64,000 nt of DNA from the NCBI GenBank assembly GCA_052108535.1, contig JBQDZM010000002.1, positions 92,030 through 156,029 on the forward strand, written 5' to 3'. The notes beneath the pieces were generated by a model that saw nothing but the letters and a program-made list of their open reading frames with translations, was not told where the DNA came from and ran no database searches. A program made the translations under genes and the position numbers. This document shows, one piece after another, positions 17,273-24,996 of this stretch; the first letter of the stretch is position 1, and every line of letters begins with the position of its first letter. The DNA is from Galactobacter sp052108535. GTDB lineage: Bacteria > Actinomycetota > Actinomycetes > Actinomycetales > Micrococcaceae.

Positions 17273-18031
17273 TCAGGCGCTCAGGTTGCCGCGCAGTAGT
17301 TCCTCGGTCTCGGCAAGGTGATTGCGCATCAGGTTCTCGGCCAGGTCCGGCTCACCCTTGGCGATGGCTTGGAGGATCTCACCGTGCTGGTGGTCCGACC
17401 GTGCGCGCGTCTCCTGGGTGAGCGGGATGCGATCGAGGAGCTCGTTGATGCGCATGCGTACGTCGGCCATGAGGGGAAGCAGGCTGGGGGCGCCCACCAG
17501 TTCCACGATCAAGAGATGGAAGCGGGCGTCGAGCCGTCGGACGTCGTCGGGATTCGTGTTGCAGGCTTCCTTGGCTCGTCGCAGCCGCGTGTGCTCGCCG
17601 GAGGTCAGCCCGCGGGCAGCGACCTCGCGGGCGGAGCCGACCTCAATGACCCTGCGTAGGGTCAGGGTGTCCTCGATCTCCGCTGTGGGAATGTTCACAC
17701 GAGGAGTGAGTTCGCCGTCTCCGTCGACGACGGGCGTCGGGGCTGGCAGCGATGTTGAGATGAAGGTGCCGCCGTAGCGACCGCGCCTGGATTGCAGGTA
17801 ACCGGCCTCGGACAACGCTGCGAGGGCTTCCCTGAGGGTGTCTCGACTGACCTTGAGCATCGCCGCGAGGTCGCGTTCCGAGGGGAGCCGCGCCCCAGGT
17901 GGGATGAGGCCCAAGCGAACGCTCTGCAGCAGTCTTTGGACGGTGTCCTCGAAGGCGTTTGGGGAGCGGGCGGGACGCAGGAGTACGGCTGCATCCAACA
18001 GGGGGAAGGCGTTGGCCTCGGGGCTGGTCAC
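17273..18031 (-). CDS. FadR-type GntR transcriptional regulator (FCD domain)
   Basis: A 252-residue regulator with an N-terminal winged helix (PSERDLAAMLKVSRDTLREA, followed by GRYGGTFIS) and an all-helical FCD effector domain with candidate metal ligands (DARFHLLIVE, and HQHGEILQAI near the end). FCD proteins often control organic-acid or amino-acid catabolism; the target here is unknown. A DUF3054 gene follows directly, and an M23 peptidase gene precedes it by 21 bases on the same strand. Confidence 0.88.
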   Translation of the reverse strand: MTSPEANAFPLLDAAVLLRPARSPNAFEDTVQRLLQSVRLGLIPPGARLPSERDLAAMLKVSRDTLREALAALSEAGYLQSRRGRYGGTFISTSLPAPTPVVDGDGELTPRVNIPTAEIEDTLTLRRVIEVGSAREVAARGLTSGEHTRLRRAKEACNTNPDDVRRLDARFHLLIVELVGAPSLLPLMADVRMRINELLDRIPLTQETRARSDHQHGEILQAIAKGEPDLAENLMRNHLAETEELLRGNLSA

Positions 18032-18052
18032 AATGGCTAGCCTACCGGGGGC

Positions 18053-18937
18053 TTAGAAGCCCATGCGGCTCATGAACTGCCGAGGCTCCACGATGGTCCA
18101 GGCGTTCAGCGGATCAGTGATGTCGTTGACCACGCGCGTGGAGAAATGCAGGTGAGGTCCAGTGGCCTTGCCCTCCGCGCCGACCTTGGCGATGACCTGG
18201 CCGGCCTTGACCGTGTCGCCCTCATCCACCAGCAGGTCCTCGGTGCGCATGTGGTTGTAGGAGGTCAGGAAGTCTCCGGCAGAGGTGCGGTGCAGCACCA
18301 CGATGATGCCGCCGGTGTGGGTGTCGAAATCGTTCGCACCCACGTGCATCACCACGCCGTCGTTCACTGCATGGATCGGAGTGCCCAGGGGTGCGCCGAA
18401 GTCGACGCCGTTGTGGAACGTGGCGGTCCCGCCTGCTGCGGCCAGGCTCGCGCGGTGCCCGTATTCGGAGGTAAAGGGTGCGCCGGTGACCGGGCGGACC
18501 CATTTGGAGTCGGTGATGGGGAGATCCTGGGCGGCCACTGTGGTGGAGGCGTGTGCGCCCGAGCGTGGGGCGTCGGCATCTCCGGTCAGCTTGGGCTGCA
18601 AGGTGACGGACTCGTCCTTGTCACCGCTCATGGCCTTGAGTTCGGGGTGGGCCGGTTTCGCCAGCACCTTCACGAGCGATGCTTGTGGGGCGGCTTCCTC
18701 GGCGGGGGAGGCGGTGATGACCTGCATGGAGGCGCGTTCGGCCTTCAGCTGCGTGGAGCTCTTGACGTCACTCTTGGCCTGGGCGTGGCCGCCACCGGTA
18801 CTAATACCCAGCGGAACCACGGCCACAGCGGTGGCGGTGACAGCGATGGCTGAAAAACGGGCCGGACGATGTGCGGCGATCTGCTCCAGGACTGCGAGCT
18901 TGGTCTTCTGCTCCGCAGCAGCGTGCCGTCCGGCCAT
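18053..18937 (-). CDS. M23 family metallopeptidase (secreted or anchored cell-wall hydrolase)
   Basis: The C-terminal LytM/M23 domain is clear: FHNGVDFGAP supplies the first His and Asp ligands and GPHLHFS the last His, with YNHM between. It probably cuts peptidoglycan cross-bridges. The N-terminus is hydrophilic and followed by a hydrophobic segment (SAIAVTATAVAVVPLGI) that may be a signal or anchor, then a ~130-residue linker. ATG 18937 has AAGGACAG upstream and is preferred over earlier starts. An AT-rich stretch around 19000-19020 may be its promoter. Confidence 0.88.
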   Translation of the reverse strand: MAGRHAAAEQKTKLAVLEQIAAHRPARFSAIAVTATAVAVVPLGISTGGGHAQAKSDVKSSTQLKAERASMQVITASPAEEAAPQASLVKVLAKPAHPELKAMSGDKDESVTLQPKLTGDADAPRSGAHASTTVAAQDLPITDSKWVRPVTGAPFTSEYGHRASLAAAGGTATFHNGVDFGAPLGTPIHAVNDGVVMHVGANDFDTHTGGIIVVLHRTSAGDFLTSYNHMRTEDLLVDEGDTVKAGQVIAKVGAEGKATGPHLHFSTRVVNDITDPLNAWTIVEPRQFMSRMGF

Positions 18938-19174
18938 GCTTTCACTGTCCTTTACGTGGGGAGAGGAAATTCCGAGGTGTTCATGGACCGCCCATGAAAC
19001 CAGATAACGGTAACATAACAACGCCGTGACCGGAGGCACGGTTGTGGATATCAATTCGTGATGGTTGTCGCTTCCGTCGTGGCGAGGGCCTTCGGCGGAC
19101 GGCTATGCTCGTGGGCTGGTGCCTTGGTTGTGGGCTGATCCCGCACACCACCAGCACCTGACCAGGCGACGGAC
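18938..19174. promoter_or_regulatory. Divergent intergenic region M23 peptidase / jetA
   Basis: The 237-base gap separates divergent genes and must carry both promoters. The only conspicuous feature is an AT-rich patch near 19000-19020 (GATAACGGTAACATAACAAC), fitting a minus-strand promoter for the peptidase. No riboswitch structure was recognised. Confidence 0.35.
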
Positions 19175-20737
19175 ATGAGGAGGAAGCGGGCCGCAGTGAG
19201 CAGCATCGTGGACGAGGTGGGCCGTATCGAGGCCTCGCGGGGACCCGCCCTGAGACTGGTGGACCACAAATGGTCCGCCCTTGTCCTCGGTAGCCTTCGG
19301 CTCAGTTTCGGTTCCTCCGGAGCCGCAGTGCCTGCACCGCGACTTCACGCCCAAGTGGACGCCTACCTCAGCCAATTGCGTGAAGCCGGGCTGGAAACGC
19401 CACCTCAGTCCGACGGCCGCACCCTGTGCCTTCACTGGGTCCGGGAGTCCTGGTTGTCCCGGCTTCCCGGTGAGGACGGGGGAGAGGTCTACGAACGCAC
19501 CTCGCAGGCACTGACCGCGGAACGAGTGGTCTCCACGTTGGGGCGGGATCGCAGCCTCCTGAACGAGTCCAGACTGCGCACCATCGTTGACACGGTTCAC
19601 CGGTGGGCCGGCGAAGCCCAACCGGACGTCGCAGATCGTATCGAGGAACTCGACGGACAGATCGCCCAACTGCAGGAGGAACGCGCCCGCCTGGCCGCGG
19701 GCGGGGACCTGCCCCGCGCCGATGACGAGCGTATGCGCCACGGCTACACCGACGTCGTGGACCTGCTGGCGCAGATCCCGGGTGACTTCCGGCGTGTGGA
19801 GGAGTCCCTTGATGCCATCCACCGCCGCATGATCCACGATTTCCGGACCGAGGAGCGCCCACAGGGTGAGGTCTTGGGCTCCTACCTCAAGGCGGCACGA
19901 GAGCTCATGACGGCCACGGCTGCTGGCCGGGCCTTCCAGGGGGCGCTCTCGATCCTCGGTGATGAGGAGCGGCTCGTGGCCTTCCGTGAGGATCTGCGCG
20001 CCATCATGGACCACCCGTTCGCTGCCGATCTGGACGCCCGCTCGCGGCGGGACTTCCTCGATGTGGCCGCCGTCCTGCGGCGAGGCCTCTACGACGTGCA
20101 GGCCCGGCAGCACCAGGCATCGCGCTCCCTGGCCGAATATCTGACCCACGCCGAAGCGGATCGGGAACGTGAGCTGACCACGGCACTGCATCGTGTGCAA
20201 TCCGAACTCTCGGTGTGGAGTCAAGCGGCCAAGAATCAGGACCGCGTTCCCCTCGCGGGCGTGCCGTCCCGGGCCGAGATCTCTCACCTTCGTTCCAGGA
20301 CGGATTCGCTCTCACCCGGGCCAGGAGCCGCCCCGCTCCAGGACGTCACCGGGTCCGCTCCTGTAGCTCCCGACCTCGAGGCCGTGATGCGCACGGGCGG
20401 CCCCTTGGTGAGGCAGGTCAGCGATGCTCTGGCCGGTGTGGTCGGGGAACGGGTGCTGCCGCTACCGGTGGCGTTCAACGAACTCCCGGAAGAATTGCGC
20501 AGGCCGGTAGAGCTCTTCGGCCTGATGCAGCTGGCCACGGACAAGGGGCTCCTCGACGACGACGCGACGTTACCCACCTTCGACTCCGTGGTGACCGTGC
20601 GACCGGACGGCAGCAGGAGAACCCTGAACATCCCGAACCTGCGGATCGGTTCGGCAGATCTGAGCCACGAGGACGAGGATTCAGCGGCGGAGCACCCCGC
20701 GGCTTCGGTGCAGCAAGACCAGGAAACCGGCAAGTGA
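19175..20737 (+). CDS. jetA: JetA (DUF3375), kleisin-like subunit of a Wadjet/MksF-type SMC complex
   Basis: The 520-residue protein fits the DUF3375 family: an N-terminal winged-helix region (ALRLVDHKWSALVLGSLRLSF), long central helices (EELDGQIAQLQEERARL) and a C-terminal winged-helix region. In Wadjet systems JetA is the kleisin that bridges the JetC ATPase heads and recruits JetB. The gene overlaps jetB by 4 bases, and jetB overlaps jetC by 4, a typical jetABC arrangement. The start could be ATG 19175 or in-frame GTG 19196. Function in plasmid restriction would need JetD, which is absent here. Confidence 0.85.
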   Translation: MRRKRAAVSSIVDEVGRIEASRGPALRLVDHKWSALVLGSLRLSFGSSGAAVPAPRLHAQVDAYLSQLREAGLETPPQSDGRTLCLHWVRESWLSRLPGEDGGEVYERTSQALTAERVVSTLGRDRSLLNESRLRTIVDTVHRWAGEAQPDVADRIEELDGQIAQLQEERARLAAGGDLPRADDERMRHGYTDVVDLLAQIPGDFRRVEESLDAIHRRMIHDFRTEERPQGEVLGSYLKAARELMTATAAGRAFQGALSILGDEERLVAFREDLRAIMDHPFAADLDARSRRDFLDVAAVLRRGLYDVQARQHQASRSLAEYLTHAEADRERELTTALHRVQSELSVWSQAAKNQDRVPLAGVPSRAEISHLRSRTDSLSPGPGAAPLQDVTGSAPVAPDLEAVMRTGGPLVRQVSDALAGVVGERVLPLPVAFNELPEELRRPVELFGLMQLATDKGLLDDDATLPTFDSVVTVRPDGSRRTLNIPNLRIGSADLSHEDEDSAAEHPAASVQQDQETGK

Positions 20738-21507
20738 GAGAAGAGATGGTGGACGCGGTGGACGCGACGACGACGGCAGCCTCGATGGGGCCGGCCTGGA
20801 ACGGACCGGGTGACCCGGACAGCCTTGCCTTGTTTGACGGCGACGCCGGAACCTTGGATTTTCCGGTGCGACGCACGCTCGTGGCCTTGCTGAGGCGGCA
20901 GGTCCTCACGCGCGAGCGGCAGCCCCGGGACTGGGACGTGTTGATGGCCAACGAGGCCGTCATCACGTCGCGGCTGCACGATCTTTTCCTGGATCTGGTC
21001 ATCGACCGGGACAGGGGAGTGGCCTATAAGACACAGGTGCACGCAGAAGCCTCCGGTGACACACCCGTGCTGTTGCGGGACACGCAGTACAGCAAGGAAG
21101 AGACCATCCTGTTGGTCTTCCTCCGGGCTAGGCGCCTGAGCGAACGCTCCTCCGGCAGCGACCGCGTTTTCGTGGACGTGGACGAGTGCCTCGAGGCGGT
21201 GGAGAGCTACCGCGCCCAGGGCAGTACCGACGTAGTGGGTGAACAGCAACGCGCCAGGAAGGCGGTTGCAGGGATGCGGGCCGCAGGCATCCTGGCCGGA
21301 ACCGAGGATGAGCAGCGACTTGAAATCACCGCGGTGATCGAGGTGGTGCTGACCTTGGCCCGGCTCCAGGAACTGGCAGCGACGCTGAGCCACCTGAACC
21401 GGCCCGGGGCGGCCGCGGCCCTCGCTGACTACGTGGTCGACGACGGCGTTGATGACATGGCTGAGCAAGAGATGACGGAATCGAACGACGAAGAGGACCA
21501 GCTATGA
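20734..21507 (+). CDS. jetB: JetB (DUF4194), KITE-like subunit of a Wadjet/MksE-type SMC complex
   Basis: A 257-residue protein of the DUF4194 family, with two winged-helix regions (VRRTLVALLRRQVLTRERQ near residue 50; YSKEETILLVFLRARR near 125) and an acidic C-terminal tail. JetB dimers bind JetA in the SMC complex. GTG 20734 overlaps the jetA stop as GTGA and has AGGAAA 7 bases before it; ATG 20746 is an alternative. The frame is open far upstream, but that stretch overlaps jetA in another phase and is not part of the protein. Confidence 0.85.
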   Translation: MREEMVDAVDATTTAASMGPAWNGPGDPDSLALFDGDAGTLDFPVRRTLVALLRRQVLTRERQPRDWDVLMANEAVITSRLHDLFLDLVIDRDRGVAYKTQVHAEASGDTPVLLRDTQYSKEETILLVFLRARRLSERSSGSDRVFVDVDECLEAVESYRAQGSTDVVGEQQRARKAVAGMRAAGILAGTEDEQRLEITAVIEVVLTLARLQELAATLSHLNRPGAAAALADYVVDDGVDDMAEQEMTESNDEEDQL

Positions 21508-24500
21508 CCGAGGTACCGCTCTTCCCTGGTTTCAGTGAGACCACGTCGCAGTGGCGGGCGCAGCGCATGCAGCTCGTGAACTGGGGCGGCTTCCACGGCC
21601 ATCACGGTTTCGACCTGGCCGCAGGCTCCACCCTCATCTCGGGGGCCTCCGGCACCGGCAAATCCACGTTGTTGGACGCCTACCTGGCGCTCATGATGCC
21701 ACCCACCGTCCCCTTCAACGGCGCGTCCAACGACGCGACCCAGGGCCGTGCCCGTGGTGCGGACCAACGTAACGTGCTCAGTTACCTGCGTGGGTTGCGG
21801 GATACCGCGCACGATGGTGAGAAGCTCACTGAGCAGGTGATGCGTGGCGCGGATGCGCCCACGTGGGGGGCCATTGCGGTCACCTTCACCGATGAGATGC
21901 ACCGGGTTCTGACGGTCGCGAGGGTGTACTTGGCTCCGGCGAGCGCACGACGCAGCACGGAGGTGTTGATGCGCATGTTCACGGTGCCAGCGGCACTGGA
22001 CCTTCGCTCGCTCGAGGCCTTCGCTGACAAGCGTTTCGACCCGCGTTCCCTGCGTGCCGCGTTCGACGGTATGGCGACCTATGACACTGCCTCCCGTTTC
22101 CTGGACGCCGTCACCACTCGGTTGGGGATTGGTGCCGGAGACGGGGGAGAGAAGGCGCTGCGGTTGCTGGCCAGGATCCAGGCCGGGCAACAGGTGCGTA
22201 CGGTGGATAGCCTCTACAAGCAGATGGTCTTGGAGGAGCCCTCCACGTTCCGGGTGGCTGGGGCGGCTGTGGAGCAGTTCGCTTCGCTTGACACCGCTTA
22301 CACGCAGTTGGAGGAGGACGCAGCCAAGGCGCATGCCCTGGCCCGCATGGAGGAATTGCACGGGCACTTCCGTTCCTCCCAGGAACGGGCGGAACGGCTG
22401 GACCGATTCGGGCTGGGACGTAAGGACGGGGCCACCGGGTTTGACCTGTGGGGAACTCGGGTGGAGTCCGAGTTGCTTGCTCAGTCTGAGCAGGAGAACC
22501 GTGGGGCGGCCGAACAGATCAGGCACCGGGTGCTTCAGGCCGAGGAGGATGTTGCGCGGCTGCAGGGTGAGAGCTCGGAACTGGCCCGTCGTCGTCGAGA
22601 CGAGGATGGGGGAGAGGGTGAGGTCCTGGCCTCGCGGGCCAAGCAGGCCGGCCTTCGCCTGGAACGAGTTCGTTCCGCCAGAGCCGACTTCGATCTTCAG
22701 CTGCAGGCGGCGGGGGAGGACTGTTCCAGCGCCAAGGACCATGCGGCCGTGGTGGCCCGGGCACGTGATTTCTTGGACCAGCGCGACCTCGCGGAGGCGC
22801 GGCTGCGCGCGGAACGCGATGATCATGTCGCTGCAGCCCCGGGGCTGAAACAACGCCGTGCCGAGCTCATGCGGGAGCACGACTCGCTGCGCCGACGCGA
22901 GGGTTCGGTGCCCATGGTTCAGGATGCCGCGCGCCGGATGATCGCGCAGGCCGCGGGGCTGGATCCACACGAATTGCCGTTTGCCGCCGAGTTGATGGAC
23001 GTGGCCCCGGAATACTCTTCGTGGCGTCCGGCGGCGGAGGTCACCCTGCGCGGGGTCGGGCTGACGATGCTCATGGATTCCCGTAGGCAGGCCCAATTGC
23101 GCGTGGTGCTTGACGAATTCTCCCTGCCCACCCGCATCCAGTTCGAGGGCGTGGACCTCGGCGCCGTCACGGATGCGGAGCCGTTGGATTCCTCGATGAT
23201 CTCGGGGCGTCTGGTCTTCAAGGACTCCCCGTTCTCCGGATGGGTACGCCGCAGGGTTCAGCGCCCTGGCACCGATCACCTCTGTGTTGACTCGGCCGAG
23301 GAACTCGGCGGCGATCAGCCCAAGGTTACCGCGGCCGGGCAAACCTCCAGCGGACGCAGGGGAGCGCACGGTCGTTCCGCCGGTGCCGGGGACGTGCTGG
23401 GATTCTCCAACACCACGCGTCAGGCCACCATCGAGGACGAGGTTCGTTCCATCACGGAGACCCTCGTTGAGCACGACGACGCCCGGGCCGCCGTGGATCA
23501 GGATCTGGCCAAGCTGCGGGCCAAGGCCGACGCGTATGCGATGCTCCTGGCCAGTTCGTGGGATGCCGTGGATGTGGATTCCGCAGTGGCCCACGAGATG
23601 TCCGCGCGCGCAGCGGCGGACGCTGCCGCGGCGGAGTCGGACGTCGTCGCCGCCTTGGTGGCGCGCCAGGAAAGTGTCGCGGCGGATCTGGATGCTGCCC
23701 TGCGGGTACGCGCCGCCGCGCATGTGGAGCAGGAGAAGATCGAGACGCAATGGGCTGAACTGGTGGAGCGTCAGGACACCGTCTCCGACCGGCTTGCCGA
23801 GCTCGAACCCCAGGATGGCGCCATGCTGGATGAGGAGGATGCCGCCTATCTTGACGCCATGCTTGCCTCGGAAGTCGGCGAACCCGAATTGGCGCGGTGG
23901 CAGCGCACCCTGCGGACGCTGCGTTCCCGGTTGGTCGAGGACTCCGACCGCGAGCGGCGAGCGGCGGCTCAGGCGGCAGGTGCCTTGGAAGCCGTGTTCT
24001 CCGGTTTCGACGAGCGCTGGCCGGATTCCGACCGGGGGACCACGGTCGCGTCCTACCCCGAGTATCGAGCCTTGCTCGATGCCATCGAGGCCAATGGTCT
24101 GCATCGCAGGCGGGAAGAGTTCAGGCAACAGTTCCAGAGCTGGTCCGGTAACGACCTGAAATTGCTCGCGGACGCCTTCGATGCATCCCTGGCGGATATC
24201 GAGGAGCGGCTGGAACCGGTCAACGAAATCCTCTCCGGACTCCCGTTTGGGCCGCAGGCGGATCGGCTGCGGATTGTGGTGCGCAGGCTGCACCCGCAAT
24301 CGTTGGTGGCGTTCCGGGCCGAACTGAAAGAGCTGGCCACGGGTGAAATCCCCGAGGCGGGGGAGGAGGCGGAGGAACTCTTCCGGAGGCTTAGGCAGTT
24401 CATGGCGCTACTTTCCGCCACGGATGGCGAGGCGCGAGCGCGTCGCGACGAGATGCTGGACGTCCGTCGGCATCTGGAGATCACCGCAGCCCGCGTGGAT

Positions 24501-24929
24501 CGAGACGGCCGGGAACTGGCCGTGTACTCGTCGCTCGGAGGCAAATCCGGCGGCGAATCGCAGGAACTGGTGGCCTTCATCGTCGGCTCCGCCTTGCGCT
24601 ATCAGCTCGGCGACGACACGAGGACACGGCCGCGTTTCGCCCCGGTGTTCCTCGATGAGGGATTTGTGAAGTCGGATGCGCAGTTCGCCGGCCGCGCCAT
24701 GGCGGCGTGGCGCGGGCTCGGGTTCCAGCTCATCGTCGGGGCACCCTTGGACAAGGTGACCGCGTTGGAGCCGCATATGGACCTGAGCCTCTCGGTCACC
24801 AAGGATCAGGTCACCGGCTACTCGTTCATCACGCCGTTCCTGGACGCCGAGCGATCCTCTGACGCGGACGTGGACGCGGAAGCCGAAGCAGGCAAGGACA
24901 GCGCGGAGGAGGCCCTGGCGCGGAGCTGA
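21504..24929 (+). CDS. jetC: JetC, SMC-like ATPase of a Wadjet/MksB-type system
   Basis: A 1141-residue SMC-like protein. Walker A GASGTGKST is at residues 47-55. Two long coiled-coil regions flank a hinge near residues 490-650. The ABC signature SLGGKSGGESQ is near residue 1012 and Walker B PVFLDEGF near 1046, so the ATPase looks intact. JetC heads with JetA and JetB form a DNA-loop-extruding motor in known systems. ATG 21504 overlaps the jetB stop as ATGA. In Wadjet loci jetD, the topoisomerase VI-like nuclease gene, normally follows; here only 67 bases separate jetC from a convergent gene. Confidence 0.88.
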   Translation: MTEVPLFPGFSETTSQWRAQRMQLVNWGGFHGHHGFDLAAGSTLISGASGTGKSTLLDAYLALMMPPTVPFNGASNDATQGRARGADQRNVLSYLRGLRDTAHDGEKLTEQVMRGADAPTWGAIAVTFTDEMHRVLTVARVYLAPASARRSTEVLMRMFTVPAALDLRSLEAFADKRFDPRSLRAAFDGMATYDTASRFLDAVTTRLGIGAGDGGEKALRLLARIQAGQQVRTVDSLYKQMVLEEPSTFRVAGAAVEQFASLDTAYTQLEEDAAKAHALARMEELHGHFRSSQERAERLDRFGLGRKDGATGFDLWGTRVESELLAQSEQENRGAAEQIRHRVLQAEEDVARLQGESSELARRRRDEDGGEGEVLASRAKQAGLRLERVRSARADFDLQLQAAGEDCSSAKDHAAVVARARDFLDQRDLAEARLRAERDDHVAAAPGLKQRRAELMREHDSLRRREGSVPMVQDAARRMIAQAAGLDPHELPFAAELMDVAPEYSSWRPAAEVTLRGVGLTMLMDSRRQAQLRVVLDEFSLPTRIQFEGVDLGAVTDAEPLDSSMISGRLVFKDSPFSGWVRRRVQRPGTDHLCVDSAEELGGDQPKVTAAGQTSSGRRGAHGRSAGAGDVLGFSNTTRQATIEDEVRSITETLVEHDDARAAVDQDLAKLRAKADAYAMLLASSWDAVDVDSAVAHEMSARAAADAAAAESDVVAALVARQESVAADLDAALRVRAAAHVEQEKIETQWAELVERQDTVSDRLAELEPQDGAMLDEEDAAYLDAMLASEVGEPELARWQRTLRTLRSRLVEDSDRERRAAAQAAGALEAVFSGFDERWPDSDRGTTVASYPEYRALLDAIEANGLHRRREEFRQQFQSWSGNDLKLLADAFDASLADIEERLEPVNEILSGLPFGPQADRLRIVVRRLHPQSLVAFRAELKELATGEIPEAGEEAEELFRRLRQFMALLSATDGEARARRDEMLDVRRHLEITAARVDRDGRELAVYSSLGGKSGGESQELVAFIVGSALRYQLGDDTRTRPRFAPVFLDEGFVKSDAQFAGRAMAAWRGLGFQLIVGAPLDKVTALEPHMDLSLSVTKDQVTGYSFITPFLDAERSSDADVDAEAEAGKDSAEEALARS

Positions 24930-24940
24930 ATCAACGCTAG

Positions 24941-24959
24941 TTTACATAATGTAGATTAT
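24941..24959. repeat. AT-rich palindrome at the jetC 3' junction
   Basis: TACATAATGTA (24943-24953) is a perfect 11-base palindrome around a central A, overlapping a second inverted repeat ATAAT-GTAG-ATTAT. The patch is markedly more AT-rich than its surroundings and lies between two convergent stops, where no operator would be expected. Confidence 0.5.
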
Positions 24960-24996
24960 CGGCGCTTTAGATGGCCTGGCGAGTGGGGGCCAAACA

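Noticed and set aside
18938..19054. A c-di-AMP riboswitch upstream of the M23 peptidase
   Set aside because: Such elements precede wall hydrolase genes in actinobacteria, but the leader is short and none of the conserved ydaO-type sequence is visible.
20215..20733. An N-terminal extension of jetB
   Set aside because: The frame is open but lies within jetA in a different phase and has no DUF4194 features; the GTGA overlap gives a natural start.
21429..24299. A 956-codon open frame on the minus strand
   Set aside because: It lies opposite jetC, is rich in Arg, Gly, His and Gln with no domain pattern, and results from third-position GC bias on the opposite strand.
24930..24996. A remnant of jetD after jetC
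   Set aside because: The 67 bases contain no readable fragment of a nuclease gene in any frame.
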